Assembly (NCBI GenBank): GCA_023419995.1
Contig: JAEZXF010000133.1
Coordinates: forward strand, 1-7,323
Direction of reading: 5' to 3'
Origin: Pseudomonadota bacterium
Lineage (GTDB): Bacteria > Pseudomonadota > Alphaproteobacteria > Rhizobiales > Rhizobiaceae
DNA length: 7,323 bases
Shown here: positions 1 through 6,503 of the stretch, piece by piece
Layout: each line of letters begins with the position of its first letter
How positions within the stretch are numbered: the first letter of the stretch is position 1
Position numbers and translations under genes: made by a program
Notes under the pieces: model-generated
The model's database searches: none
What the model was told of the DNA's origin: nothing
The model's input: only the letters and a program-made list of their open reading frames with translations

Positions 1-2
1 CC

Positions 3-254
3 GTCGAGGCGCGGGCGGGCTGGTGGGCGGACTAGACTAAGAACACGCCGCTCCGCGTCAACTGCGTCAATCCCGGCGCGACGCGCACGGCGATGCGCGC
101 GCTGGCCATGCCCGGCGAGGACCCGAAGACGCTGCCGCACCCGTCCGAGATCGCCAGGAAGATCGTGCCGCTGGCGAGTCCCGCGCTGACCGAGACCGGG
201 CTGATCTTCGACGTGCCCGGCGACCGCTTCGTCCGCTACCGCATGCCGGAATAG
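3..254 (+). pseudogene. C-terminal fragment of a short-chain dehydrogenase/reductase (SDR), interrupted by an in-frame stop
   Basis: The frame ending at TAG 252-254 reads LRVNCVNPGATRTAMRA, then a stretch with MPGEDPKTLPHPSEIA and a tail ending in FVRYRMPE. The VNPGATRT block is the classic SDR segment after the catalytic Tyr-Lys helix, where the cofactor nicotinamide binds; the rest resembles YciK-like SDRs. The catalytic YxxxK would lie left of the window. The same frame has TAG at 33-35, between ...WWAD and TKNTPLRVN. SDR relatives usually have WADET here, so a GAG to TAG change would explain it. The residues just before the stop (VEARAGWWAD) also match poorly the usual form, roughly VEALARTWAD. 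That suggests either a decayed gene or poor sequence at a contig edge. No plausible start codon lies between the stop and the conserved block. The SDR family is clear; substrate is unknown, and pseudogene status is inferred. Confidence 0.6.
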
Positions 255-283
255 GCGCGGAGCGGCAACGCTATCGACCCCGC

Positions 284-314
284 TTGCAGGGCATGCTAGA
301 CGGAACCATATGAA
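284..314 (+). promoter_or_regulatory. Candidate promoter for the small secreted protein gene
   Basis: TTGCAG at 284-289 is followed after 17 nt by CATATG at 307-312, overlapping TATGAA at 309-314. This would give a short leader of about 25 nt before the ATG at 344. The -35 is acceptable and the -10 is weak. This is only a pattern match in an 89-nt gap. Confidence 0.3.
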
Positions 315-343
315 TCTCCGTCCTCTCACGCGGGATACGGACC

Positions 344-700
344 ATGACGCTTCTCTTCCGCCCGGCCGTTGCTGGCCTTCTCCTCGCCAGCGCGGCCCTC
401 GCCGCGCCTGCCTACGCGGACGCGTTCAGCTCGCAGGGCTTCTCCGGCGAGACGACGACGCTGGACAAGCTGCCCGGTGTCAACCTCGACGTGGTGCCCG
501 GCTACAGCGCCGGCCTCGGCAACTGCAGCGAGGACGCCCACCCGTCGTTCGCGACGCGCAGCCTGTCGCCGCAGAAGTCGACGACCTGCCGCTTCGGCAA
601 TTTCTCGATCACCTCGACGAACAACAACTCGGCCCAGCAGCTCTACGACACGACCTATGGCGGCAATCCGCCCCCGTGGGTTCCGACCTGGAAGCCGTGA
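344..700 (+). CDS. Small secreted protein of unknown function
   Basis: This 118-residue protein has a textbook Sec signal peptide: a short N-terminus with one Arg, a hydrophobic core LLLASAALA, and a likely signal peptidase I site APAYA|DAF after residue 25. The mature protein is about 93 residues, so it is predicted to be periplasmic or secreted. It has no lipobox. It has two cysteines (C61 and C82) that could form a disulfide once exported. The C-terminal part is rich in Asn, Tyr, Gly and Pro and ends in NPPPWVPTWKP. I do not recognise a domain and assign no function. The start is supported by the signal peptide and by a modest GGGA at 332-335, eight nt upstream of the ATG. Overlapping frames of similar length lack any such structure. 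It stands alone and converges on pssA, with a possible terminator between them. Confidence 0.8.
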   Translation: MTLLFRPAVAGLLLASAALAAPAYADAFSSQGFSGETTTLDKLPGVNLDVVPGYSAGLGNCSEDAHPSFATRSLSPQKSTTCRFGNFSITSTNNNSAQQLYDTTYGGNPPPWVPTWKP

Positions 701-709
701 TCCTTCCCG

Positions 710-741
710 CTGCCCGGCCAAAAGACCAGGCAGTTTCATTT
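710..741 (+). terminator. Candidate rho-independent terminator after the small secreted protein gene
   Basis: CTGCCCGG (710-717) pairs with CCAGGCAG (726-733) around an 8-nt loop CCAAAAGA, and TTTCATTTC follows. In plus-strand RNA the stem has one C-A mismatch. In minus-strand RNA that pair is a G-U wobble, but no U tract follows. It could therefore end the plus-strand gene and perhaps also help end the pssA transcript. Confidence 0.4.
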
Positions 742-755
742 CGGATGCCTGATGC

Positions 756-1562
756 CTATGCCTGCCCCTGCGCCGCGGCGGCCTCGCGGACCTCGCGCCG
801 GCGGTAGGCGATGGCGCTGAACGGCAGGAACACGAGGAAGGCGAGCGCGGTCGCGGCCATCGCGTGCCAGGTGTAGCTGGCCAGAAGCGCGACATAGAGC
901 ACGGTGCCGAGGATCATCGGCATGACCATGTCGCGGCGCACGCGCACGCCGGTCTTGCCCGAGTAGACGGGCGCGCGGCTGACCATCAGGAACGCCACCA
1001 GCACCGTGAAGGCCGCGGCGGAGAAGGCGAAGGCGGCGCTGTGCGGCAGGCCGAGGAAGCCGGCATAGACCGGCAGCAGCACCAAGAGCGCGCCGGCCGG
1101 CGCCGGAACGCCGACGAAGTAATCCGCCTTCCAGGCGGGGCTGTCGGTATCCTCGAGCATGACGTTGAAGCGCGCCAGCCGCAGGCAGCAGGCGATGGCG
1201 AACATCAGCGCGGCGATCCAGCCGAGCGCGCCTGCCTTGTCGAGGAGATAGACGTAGAGCACCAGCGCCGGGGCGACGCCGAAATTGACGATGTCGGCCA
1301 GCGAATCCATCTGCGCGCCGAACTTCGACGCGCCCTGCAGCAGGCGCGCGATGCGGCCGTCGACGGCATCGAGCAGCGCGGCGATCAGAACCATGGCGAC
1401 GGCGAGCTCGAAGCGGTGCTCGAAGGCGAGGCGGATGCCCGTCAGGCCGGCGCAGACCGCGAGCACGGTGATGAGGTTGGGCACGACCAGCCGCAGCGGA
1501 ATCTCGCGCAGGCGCGCCCGGCGGCGCGCGCCATTGGGGGCCTGTGGCGAAGCGGGAGCCAT
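756..1562 (-). CDS. pssA: CDP-diacylglycerol-serine O-phosphatidyltransferase (phosphatidylserine synthase)
   Basis: PssA condenses CDP-diacylglycerol with L-serine to give phosphatidylserine and CMP in the inner membrane. The 268-residue protein holds the complete CDP-alcohol phosphotransferase signature DGx2ARx8Gx3Dx3D at residues 68-90: D68, G69, A72, R73, G82, D86, D90. With D65 this supplies the four metal-binding and catalytic aspartates. A basic N-terminal tail (RRRARLREIPLR) leads into several hydrophobic segments, the first starting at VVPNLITVLAVCAGL; six to eight membrane helices are expected. Length fits the membrane-type (type II) PssA of rhizobia, not the peripheral E. coli type. 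The ATG lies 6 nt after the psd stop codon, and a GAGG overlaps that stop, so translational coupling is likely. Psd, encoded just upstream, consumes the product. Nothing in the protein is unusual. Confidence 0.96.
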   Translation of the reverse strand: MAPASPQAPNGARRRARLREIPLRLVVPNLITVLAVCAGLTGIRLAFEHRFELAVAMVLIAALLDAVDGRIARLLQGASKFGAQMDSLADIVNFGVAPALVLYVYLLDKAGALGWIAALMFAIACCLRLARFNVMLEDTDSPAWKADYFVGVPAPAGALLVLLPVYAGFLGLPHSAAFAFSAAAFTVLVAFLMVSRAPVYSGKTGVRVRRDMVMPMILGTVLYVALLASYTWHAMAATALAFLVFLPFSAIAYRRREVREAAAAQGQA

Positions 1563-1566
1563 CGGG

Positions 1567-1570
1567 CCTC
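1567..1570 (-). promoter_or_regulatory. Ribosome binding site of pssA overlapping the psd stop codon
   Basis: On the minus strand the psd TGA runs into GAGG, four nt before the pssA ATG. The Shine-Dalgarno sequence shares bases with the upstream stop codon. This arrangement supports one transcript with coupled translation of psd and pssA. Confidence 0.6.
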
Positions 1571-2267
1571 AGGACACCCGGACAAGCGGCGTGGCCGCGT
1601 CCGTGCCGTATTCGGCGATGACGGTCTCGCCGGCGATGGCGGTCTGGCCGACGGCGACCTTGAGCGCCGCGCCTGCGGGCAGGTAGACGTCGACGCGGGA
1701 GCCGAAGCGGATCAGGCCGAAACGCTCGCCGACGGCGAGGTCGCTGCCCGGATCGGTCCAGCAGACGATGCGGCGGGCGACGAGACCGGCCACCTGCACG
1801 ACGCCGAGGCGGCCGTTCGGGCTTTCGATGACGAGGCCGTTGCGCTCGTTCTCGCTGCTCGCCTTGTCCAGCTCGGCATTGAGGAACTTGCCGGGGCGAT
1901 GCTCGACCGCGGAGACGCGGCCGCGCGCCGGGGCGCGGTTCACGTGGCAGGAAAAGACGTTCATGAACACGCAGACGCGCGTCATCTCCGCGTCGCCCAG
2001 CCCGAGCTCGCGCGGGGGCACGGCGGGGCCGACGGACGACACGACGCCGTCGGCCGGGCTGATGACCAGCCTGTCGTTGACCGGCGTGACGCGCTCGGGA
2101 TCGCGGAAGAAATAGGCGCACCAGGCGGTCAGGATCAGGCCGATCCAGAACAGGCTGGTCGAGAACAGGCCGAGCAGGATGGTCGCGCCGGCGAAGGCGG
2201 CGATGAAGGGCCAGCCCTCGCGGTGAACCGGCACGAAGGTGTTCCTGATCGTATCGGCAAGGCTCAT
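1569..2267 (-). CDS. psd: Phosphatidylserine decarboxylase proenzyme (short form)
   Basis: Psd converts phosphatidylserine to phosphatidylethanolamine and CO2 with a pyruvoyl cofactor made by self-cleavage. The 232-residue protein shows the short (bacterial and archaeal-like) Psd layout. Two hydrophobic segments lie near residues 20-54, followed by [12 protein letters not shown] at 71-74 contains D73, and FSCHVNRAP contains H108. [10 protein letters not shown] follows, with the cleavage site between G189 and S190. D73, H108 and S190 fit the Asp-His-Ser triad of this family; cleavage leaves the pyruvoyl group at the N-terminus of a C-terminal alpha subunit of about 43 residues. The start at [19 protein letters not shown] is chosen because GGGAG lies about 12 nt upstream and the family begins this way. 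The frame stays open to 2462, but that extension is not protein-like and would overlap the divergent beta-lactamase gene. It is first in the operon with pssA. Confidence 0.95.
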   Translation of the reverse strand: MSLADTIRNTFVPVHREGWPFIAAFAGATILLGLFSTSLFWIGLILTAWCAYFFRDPERVTPVNDRLVISPADGVVSSVGPAVPPRELGLGDAEMTRVCVFMNVFSCHVNRAPARGRVSAVEHRPGKFLNAELDKASSENERNGLVIESPNGRLGVVQVAGLVARRIVCWTDPGSDLAVGERFGLIRFGSRVDVYLPAGAALKVAVGQTAIAGETVIAEYGTDAATPLVRVS

Positions 2268-2299
2268 GCGGCTTGTCGCTCCCGCGTTTCGAGGTTCGC

Positions 2300-2328
2300 C
2301 TGATAGCCTATCGCGCCCCGGGCCGCAA
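2300..2328 (-). promoter_or_regulatory. Candidate promoter of the psd-pssA operon
   Basis: On the minus strand TTGCGG (2328-2323) is followed after exactly 17 nt by TATCAG (2305-2300), giving a leader of about 25 nt before psd. A short perfect inverted repeat, GATAG-C-CTATC at 2302-2312, overlaps the -10 box and might be an operator or chance. The -10 is weak, so this is tentative. Confidence 0.35.
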
Positions 2329-2349
2329 CGCGCGATTGGCCGCGCCGCC

Positions 2350-2380
2350 TTGCCGGCAACAGGCAGGCCCGTGCTATGGT
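2350..2380 (+). promoter_or_regulatory. Candidate promoter of the class D beta-lactamase gene
   Basis: TTGCCG at 2350-2355 precedes GCTATGGT at 2373-2380. The spacer is 17 nt if the -10 is read as GCTATG, or 19 nt if read as TATGGT. A GTGCTATGGT-type -10 is, from memory, common in rhizobial genomes. It lies 40 nt upstream of the ATG at 2420. I see no binding site for an AmpR-type activator. Confidence 0.4.
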
Positions 2381-2419
2381 TCCCGCCGAAGCGGGGCAGC
2401 GAAGGGAGAAAACAGCGCA

Positions 2420-3226
2420 ATGTGGCGGTCGACGACGGCAGCGCTCCTTCTCCTCGCGGCATCCGCGGCAGCCAACGCCGGCACCGTGTGCACCATCGTC
2501 GCCGACGCGGCCGACGGGCGCATCCTGCTCGAGGACGGCGACTGCCGCAGCCGGGTGACGCCGGCCTCGACCTTCAAGATCCCCCTCGCGCTGATGGGGT
2601 TTGATTCCGGGCTCCTCTCCAGCCCGCAGGCACCCGTCCTGCCGTTCAGGGAAGGCTACCCGGCATGGGGCGGGGACGACTGGACGCGGCCGACGGATCC
2701 CGGCCGGTGGATGCGCTTCTCCGTGGTCTGGTATTCCCAGCAGATCGCGCGCCAGCTCGGCGCGGACCGGCTGCGGGGCTATGCCGAGGCGTTCGGCTAC
2801 GGCAACGCCGACGTCTCCGGCGATCCCGGCCGGAACAACGGCCTCGAGCGCGCGTGGATCAGCTCGTCGCTGGCGATCTCGCCGGCCGAGCAGGTCGTGT
2901 TCCTGCGAAAGCTGGTGAGCGGCGCCCTGCCCGTCGGCGCGCAGGCGACGGCGATGACGCGACGCATCGTCGAGACCTTTGCGGCACCGGACGGCTGGAG
3001 CATGCAGGGCAAGACGGGCGGAGCCTATCCGCGCCGCGCCGACGGCGCGTTCGACCGGGCGCGGGGCTGGGGCTGGTTCGTCGGCTGGGCAACGAAGGAG
3101 GGGCGCGCACTGGTCTTCGCCCGCCTCGCCCAGGACGACAGGCGGATCCCGGGCTCGCCGGGCATCCGCGCCCGCGACGCGCTGATTGGCGAGTGGCCCG
3201 CCGTGGTCGAGGCGCTGGCGCCCTGA
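2420..3226 (+). CDS. bla: Class D (OXA-type) serine beta-lactamase
   Basis: Class D enzymes hydrolyse beta-lactams in the periplasm through an active-site serine activated by a carboxylated lysine. All family motifs are present in this 268-residue protein: STFK at 50-53 (S50 nucleophile, K53), SVV at 101-103, YGN at 127-129, W146 in [13 protein letters not shown] at 198-200 and WGWFVGW at 217-223. The stretch [14 protein letters not shown] between YGN and W146 closely resembles the OXA-1 group as I recall it, as does [10 protein letters not shown] Sec signal peptide fits residues 1-20, with cleavage at ANA|GTV. C24 and C42 could form a disulfide after export. ATG 2420 is chosen because the signal peptide begins there and GGGAG lies at 2404-2408; an upstream in-frame ATG at 2273 adds a non-protein-like extension. 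It is divergent from psd. The spectrum cannot be read from sequence. No mobile element flanks it. Confidence 0.95.
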   Translation: MWRSTTAALLLLAASAAANAGTVCTIVADAADGRILLEDGDCRSRVTPASTFKIPLALMGFDSGLLSSPQAPVLPFREGYPAWGGDDWTRPTDPGRWMRFSVVWYSQQIARQLGADRLRGYAEAFGYGNADVSGDPGRNNGLERAWISSSLAISPAEQVVFLRKLVSGALPVGAQATAMTRRIVETFAAPDGWSMQGKTGGAYPRRADGAFDRARGWGWFVGWATKEGRALVFARLAQDDRRIPGSPGIRARDALIGEWPAVVEALAP

Positions 3227-3310
3227 GACGTGGGCACGCGCCCTCCTCCGCCCTGTTCCCCATGCACCTGTTCCTCATCCTGTGATTGCGGAACGGCGCG
3301 CCGGACGCGT

Positions 3311-3333
3311 GAAATAAACAACTTATTATCGAA
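3311..3333 (+). promoter_or_regulatory. AT-rich patch, candidate promoter of the diguanylate cyclase gene
   Basis: This is a clearly AT-rich stretch in a GC-rich window, containing TATTAT at 3324-3329, a good -10 match. No convincing -35 lies 16-18 nt upstream. The nearest TTGCGG is at 3286-3291, which is too far away. It lies in the 118-142 nt gap after the beta-lactamase gene and suggests separate transcription of the next gene. Confidence 0.3.
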
Positions 3334-3368
3334 CGGCATGGATAGTGGCGCTGTTCCGGAGTAGCGAA

Positions 3369-4556
3369 TTGAATTCCCAACTCTTCATCGGATTGCTCAA
3401 TCCAGGCATCGGCGTGCTTCTGGCGGCGGCATTCTTCCTGCTGTGGCTGAATCGTCGCGATCAGGTCTATGTGGCAGTCGCCGCGTCGAGCTATGTGACG
3501 TCCACCCTTGCCTTCCTGATCCAGGACGTCGGGCCGAGCCTGCCTTATGACCTCGAACGCCTGCCGTCGAACATCTGCTTCCTGCTGACGGGCTGCCTGC
3601 TCGTGTCGGCGGTGCTGATGCGCTACAGGCTGTCCATCCCCTACCGCACCTTCGCAGCCATCGTCGCCCTGGGCGCTGGCGGCATGTACTGGTTCCTCGT
3701 CGAGCAGCCGAGCCTGACCGCCCGCATCTATACCGTCAATTTCCTGATCGGAGCCATCGCGGTCATCGGCGCCGCGAAGCTCTACCGCGTCGAGAAGCAG
3801 CATCTCGTCGACCGGCTGCTGTTCTGGGCGCTGGTGGTGTCGGCGGCCAACTTCCTGCTGCGGCCGATCACCATCATGTCGCTCGCCGGCTCGTTCGACA
3901 ATTTCGACAGCTTCCAGAGGTCGCTCTACTGGACGACGGTTCAGTTCACGCAGGCGATGATCTCGGTCATGTTCGCGCTGAACCTGCTCATCGCCATCGC
4001 GATCGACCTGATCGCGGAGCTGAAGCAGGAAGCCAACACCGACAAGCTCTCCGGGCTGCTCAACCGGCGCGGCTTCGAGATGGAAGCGGCAGCCGTCCTC
4101 GAGCGCCGCGGCGCGGAGGGCGCGTCGGCCTGCCTGCTGATCGCCGACCTGGATCATTTCAAGGGCATCAACGACACGCACGGCCATGCCGTGGGCGACG
4201 AGGTGATCCGCCTGTTCGGCCGGCAGATCGCCATGGCCGCGGCCGGCAAGGCGGTCGCCGGACGGATCGGCGGCGAGGAGTTCGCGATCCTCATCCCGAA
4301 CACCAGCCTGGGCGCGGCCAGAACCTTCGCCGAATCGTTGCGGGCGGGCCTTGCCCTCTACTGTGCCGGGCAGCTGCCGCCCGGCCTGCTGCCGACCACC
4401 AGCATCGGCGTCTGCGTCGCCGAGCCCGGCACCAGCCTGCACGTCATGATGCACCGGGCGGACGAGGCGCTCTACGTCGCCAAGCGCGAGGGCCGCAACC
4501 AGGTGCAGGTGCATGCGCCGCCCGCGGACGACCCCGCCCTCACCCGGCGCGCCTGA
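3369..4556 (+). CDS. Membrane-anchored GGDEF diguanylate cyclase
   Basis: The protein is predicted to make cyclic di-GMP from two GTP at the inner membrane. From the TTG start it has 395 residues. Residues 1-215 hold about six or seven hydrophobic segments, the first near 5-26 (GLLNPGIGVLLAAAFFLLW) and the last near 193-215. A short linker leads to the GGDEF domain (EANTDKLSGLLNRRGFE onward). The active-site motif is GGEEF at 301-305. D260 in IADLDHFKGIND and N268/D269 fit metal and GTP binding, so it looks catalytically intact. The usual RxxD inhibitory site upstream of GGEEF is missing (AGKA instead), so product inhibition there is unlikely. The frame is open from GTG 3345, but TTG 3369 has GGAG at 3358-3361, seven nt upstream, while the GTG lacks one. 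The sensor region matches no named domain I recognise, so the signal is unknown. Confidence 0.88.
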   Translation: MNSQLFIGLLNPGIGVLLAAAFFLLWLNRRDQVYVAVAASSYVTSTLAFLIQDVGPSLPYDLERLPSNICFLLTGCLLVSAVLMRYRLSIPYRTFAAIVALGAGGMYWFLVEQPSLTARIYTVNFLIGAIAVIGAAKLYRVEKQHLVDRLLFWALVVSAANFLLRPITIMSLAGSFDNFDSFQRSLYWTTVQFTQAMISVMFALNLLIAIAIDLIAELKQEANTDKLSGLLNRRGFEMEAAAVLERRGAEGASACLLIADLDHFKGINDTHGHAVGDEVIRLFGRQIAMAAAGKAVAGRIGGEEFAILIPNTSLGAARTFAESLRAGLALYCAGQLPPGLLPTTSIGVCVAEPGTSLHVMMHRADEALYVAKREGRNQVQVHAPPADDPALTRRA

Positions 4557-4560
4557 CGGC

Positions 4561-4579
4561 CCGTAAGCCTGCCTTGCGG
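4561..4579. terminator. Small hairpin between convergent genes, possible bidirectional terminator
   Basis: CCGTAAG (4561-4567) and CTTGCGG (4573-4579) pair around a 5-nt loop, with one T-G wobble on the plus strand. It fills almost all of the 24-nt gap between the diguanylate cyclase stop and the exporter stop. There is no U tract on either side, so its role as a terminator is uncertain. Confidence 0.3.
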
Positions 4580-4580
4580 C

Positions 4581-6479
4581 TCACTCCGCCGGCGGCTCCG
4601 CGCCGGCCGGCGCACGACGCTCGACGATGCCGAGCTCGTCCTCCTCGCGCACGCGGCGCAGCCGCTCCTCGGCCTCGGTCGCCTCGCGCTGGCGCGCCCA
4701 CATCTCGGCATAGAGGCCGCGCTTCGCCAGAAGCGCGGAATGCTTGCCGCGCTCGGCGATGCGCCCGTCCTGAAGCACGATGATCTCGTCGGCCGAGATG
4801 ACCGTCGAAAGGCGGTGGGCGATGACCAGCGTGGTGCGGCCCCGGCTGACGAGGTCGAGCGCGGCCTGGATCTCCTGCTCGGTGCGGGTGTCGAGCGCCG
4901 AGGTCGCCTCGTCGAGCATCAGGATCGGCGGCGCCTTCAGGATGGTGCGGGCGATCGCCACGCGCTGCTTCTCGCCGCCCGACAGCTTCAAGCCGCGCTC
5001 GCCGACCATGGTGTCGTAGCCGTCCGGCAAACGGGCGATGAAATCGCCGATCTGGGCGAGATCGGCCGCGCGCGCGCCCTCCTCGGCACCCGCGTCGGGC
5101 CGGCCGGAGCGGATGTTGTAGCGGATGGTGTCGTTGAACAGCACGGTGTCCTGCGGCCCCATGCCGATGACCGACCGCAGGCTTTCCTGCGTCACGTCGC
5201 GGATGTCCTGCCCGTCGATGCGGACCGAACCGGACTGGATGTCGTAGAAGCGGAACAGCAGCCGCGAGATGGTCGACTTGCCGGCACCGGCCGGGCCGAC
5301 GATGGCGACGGTCTTGCCGGCCGGCACCTCAAACGACACACCCTTGAGGATCGGCCGGGCCGCATCGTAGGCGAAGTGCACGTCCTCGAACACCACCCTG
5401 CCCTCGGTGACGGCGAGCGGCTTCGCATCGGATCGGTCCACCACCTCGGCCTCGACATCGAGCAGGTCGAACATCTGCTCGATGTCGGTCAGCGCCTGGC
5501 GGATCTCGCGGTAGATGAAGCCGATGAAGTTGAGCGGCACGGAAAGCTGCATCAGCATGGCGTTGATGAAGACGAAATCGCCGATCGTCTGGCTGCCGGC
5601 CTGCACTTCGAGCGCCGAGAGCACCATGCACGCCGTCATGCCGACGCCGAAGATGACGCCCTGGCCGAAGTTCAGCCAGCCGAGCGAGGTCCAGGTGCGG
5701 GTGGCCGCGTCCTCGTAGCGCGCCATCGAGCGGTCGTAGCGCGCCGCCTCCATCTTCTCGTTGCCGAAATACTTGACCGTCTCGTAGTTGAGCAGCGAGT
5801 CGACCGCCTTGGTGTTGGCGTCGGTGTCGCTGTCGTTCATGTCGCGCCGGATGGCGATGCGCCAGTCGCTCGCCCAGACCGTGAACCAGGTGTAGAGCCA
5901 CACGGTCGCGGCGATGACGGCGACGTAGACCCAGCCGTAGGCCACCCAGAAGATGACGGCCATCAGCGCGAACTCGAGCACGGTCGGCAGGGTGTTGAGG
6001 ATGGTGAAGCGGACGATCGTCTCGATGCCCTTCACGCCGCGCTCGATGACGCGCGACAGCCCGCCCGTGCGCCGCTCGAGATGGAAGCGCAGCGACAGGG
6101 CGTGGAGATGCACGAAGGTGCGGTAGCCGAGCTGGCGCACGGCATGCTGCCCGACGCGGGCGAACAGCGCATCGCGCAGTTGGTTGAGGCCGACCTGCAC
6201 GACGCGGACGACGTTGTAGGCGAGAACCAGCATCACCGGCGCGATGAGGATGGCGGGGATGTAGTCGGGCGCTGCGAGCTCGCCGGTCAGCGCATCGGTC
6301 GCCCATTTGAAGAAATAGGGCACCAGCACCAGCACCAGCTTGGCGAGGACGAGGAACACGGTCGCCCAGACGACGCGCATCTTCAGGTCGGCGCGGTCGG
6401 CCGGCCACATGTAGGGCCACAGATTGGCGAGCGTCTTCAGGGTGAGGCCGGAATCGGCGGAAACGGTCTTGTCGGACAC
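4581..6479 (-). CDS. atm1: Atm1-type ABC exporter (fused permease and ATPase, ABCB7/HMT1 family)
   Basis: This 632-residue half-transporter should act as a homodimer in the inner membrane. The transmembrane domain spans about residues 35-330 and the ATPase domain 360-590. The ATPase is complete: Walker A GPAGAGKST 395-403, Q-loop Q443, signature LSGGE 499-503, Walker B ILMLDEA with D523 and E524, and H-loop H555. NYETVKYFGNE at 231-241 is the Atm1 hallmark. R207, R211, N270, Q273 and G320 fall, as I recall, one residue off the glutathione-contacting positions of the Novosphingobium Atm1 structure. Family members export glutathione-linked sulfur or metal species; AtmA of Cupriavidus is tied to nickel and cobalt tolerance. 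The start is GTG with AGGA about 8 nt upstream. A charged C-terminal tail (EERLRRVREEDE) follows the ATPase. It lies 24 nt downstream of an ArsR-family regulator, suggesting metal or thiol control. The real substrate is not readable from sequence. Confidence 0.93.
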   Translation of the reverse strand: MSDKTVSADSGLTLKTLANLWPYMWPADRADLKMRVVWATVFLVLAKLVLVLVPYFFKWATDALTGELAAPDYIPAILIAPVMLVLAYNVVRVVQVGLNQLRDALFARVGQHAVRQLGYRTFVHLHALSLRFHLERRTGGLSRVIERGVKGIETIVRFTILNTLPTVLEFALMAVIFWVAYGWVYVAVIAATVWLYTWFTVWASDWRIAIRRDMNDSDTDANTKAVDSLLNYETVKYFGNEKMEAARYDRSMARYEDAATRTWTSLGWLNFGQGVIFGVGMTACMVLSALEVQAGSQTIGDFVFINAMLMQLSVPLNFIGFIYREIRQALTDIEQMFDLLDVEAEVVDRSDAKPLAVTEGRVVFEDVHFAYDAARPILKGVSFEVPAGKTVAIVGPAGAGKSTISRLLFRFYDIQSGSVRIDGQDIRDVTQESLRSVIGMGPQDTVLFNDTIRYNIRSGRPDAGAEEGARAADLAQIGDFIARLPDGYDTMVGERGLKLSGGEKQRVAIARTILKAPPILMLDEATSALDTRTEQEIQAALDLVSRGRTTLVIAHRLSTVISADEIIVLQDGRIAERGKHSALLAKRGLYAEMWARQREATEAEERLRRVREEDELGIVERRAPAGAEPPAE

Positions 6480-6503
6480 AGGTGAAATCCTGATGGGAAG
6501 GGG

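Noticed and set aside
864..2303. 479-codon plus-strand open frame opposite psd-pssA
   Set aside because: It spans two convincing antisense genes and their junction and gives low-complexity Arg/Asp/Gly/His sequence without motifs.
2273..2419. N-terminal extension of the beta-lactamase to ATG 2273
   Set aside because: It would bury the signal peptide behind 49 residues and run through the probable promoter region.
2268..2462. N-terminal extension of psd to an upstream start at 2462
   Set aside because: The extra 65 residues are not family-like and would overlap the beta-lactamase signal peptide region. ATG at 2267 has a good ribosome binding site.
3295..3302. GGCGCGCC palindrome between the beta-lactamase and diguanylate cyclase genes
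   Set aside because: An 8-bp GC palindrome is expected by chance in such DNA, and there is no U tract to make it a terminator.
2859..4514. 551-codon minus-strand open frame opposite the beta-lactamase and diguanylate cyclase genes
   Set aside because: It crosses a gene boundary and an intergenic region, and its composition is shadow-like.
4740..6485. 581-codon plus-strand open frame opposite the Atm1 exporter gene
   Set aside because: It is the antisense of a well-supported gene in GC-rich DNA. Its product is rich in Arg, Asp, His and Gly with no domain or hydrophobic pattern, which is typical of a codon-bias shadow.
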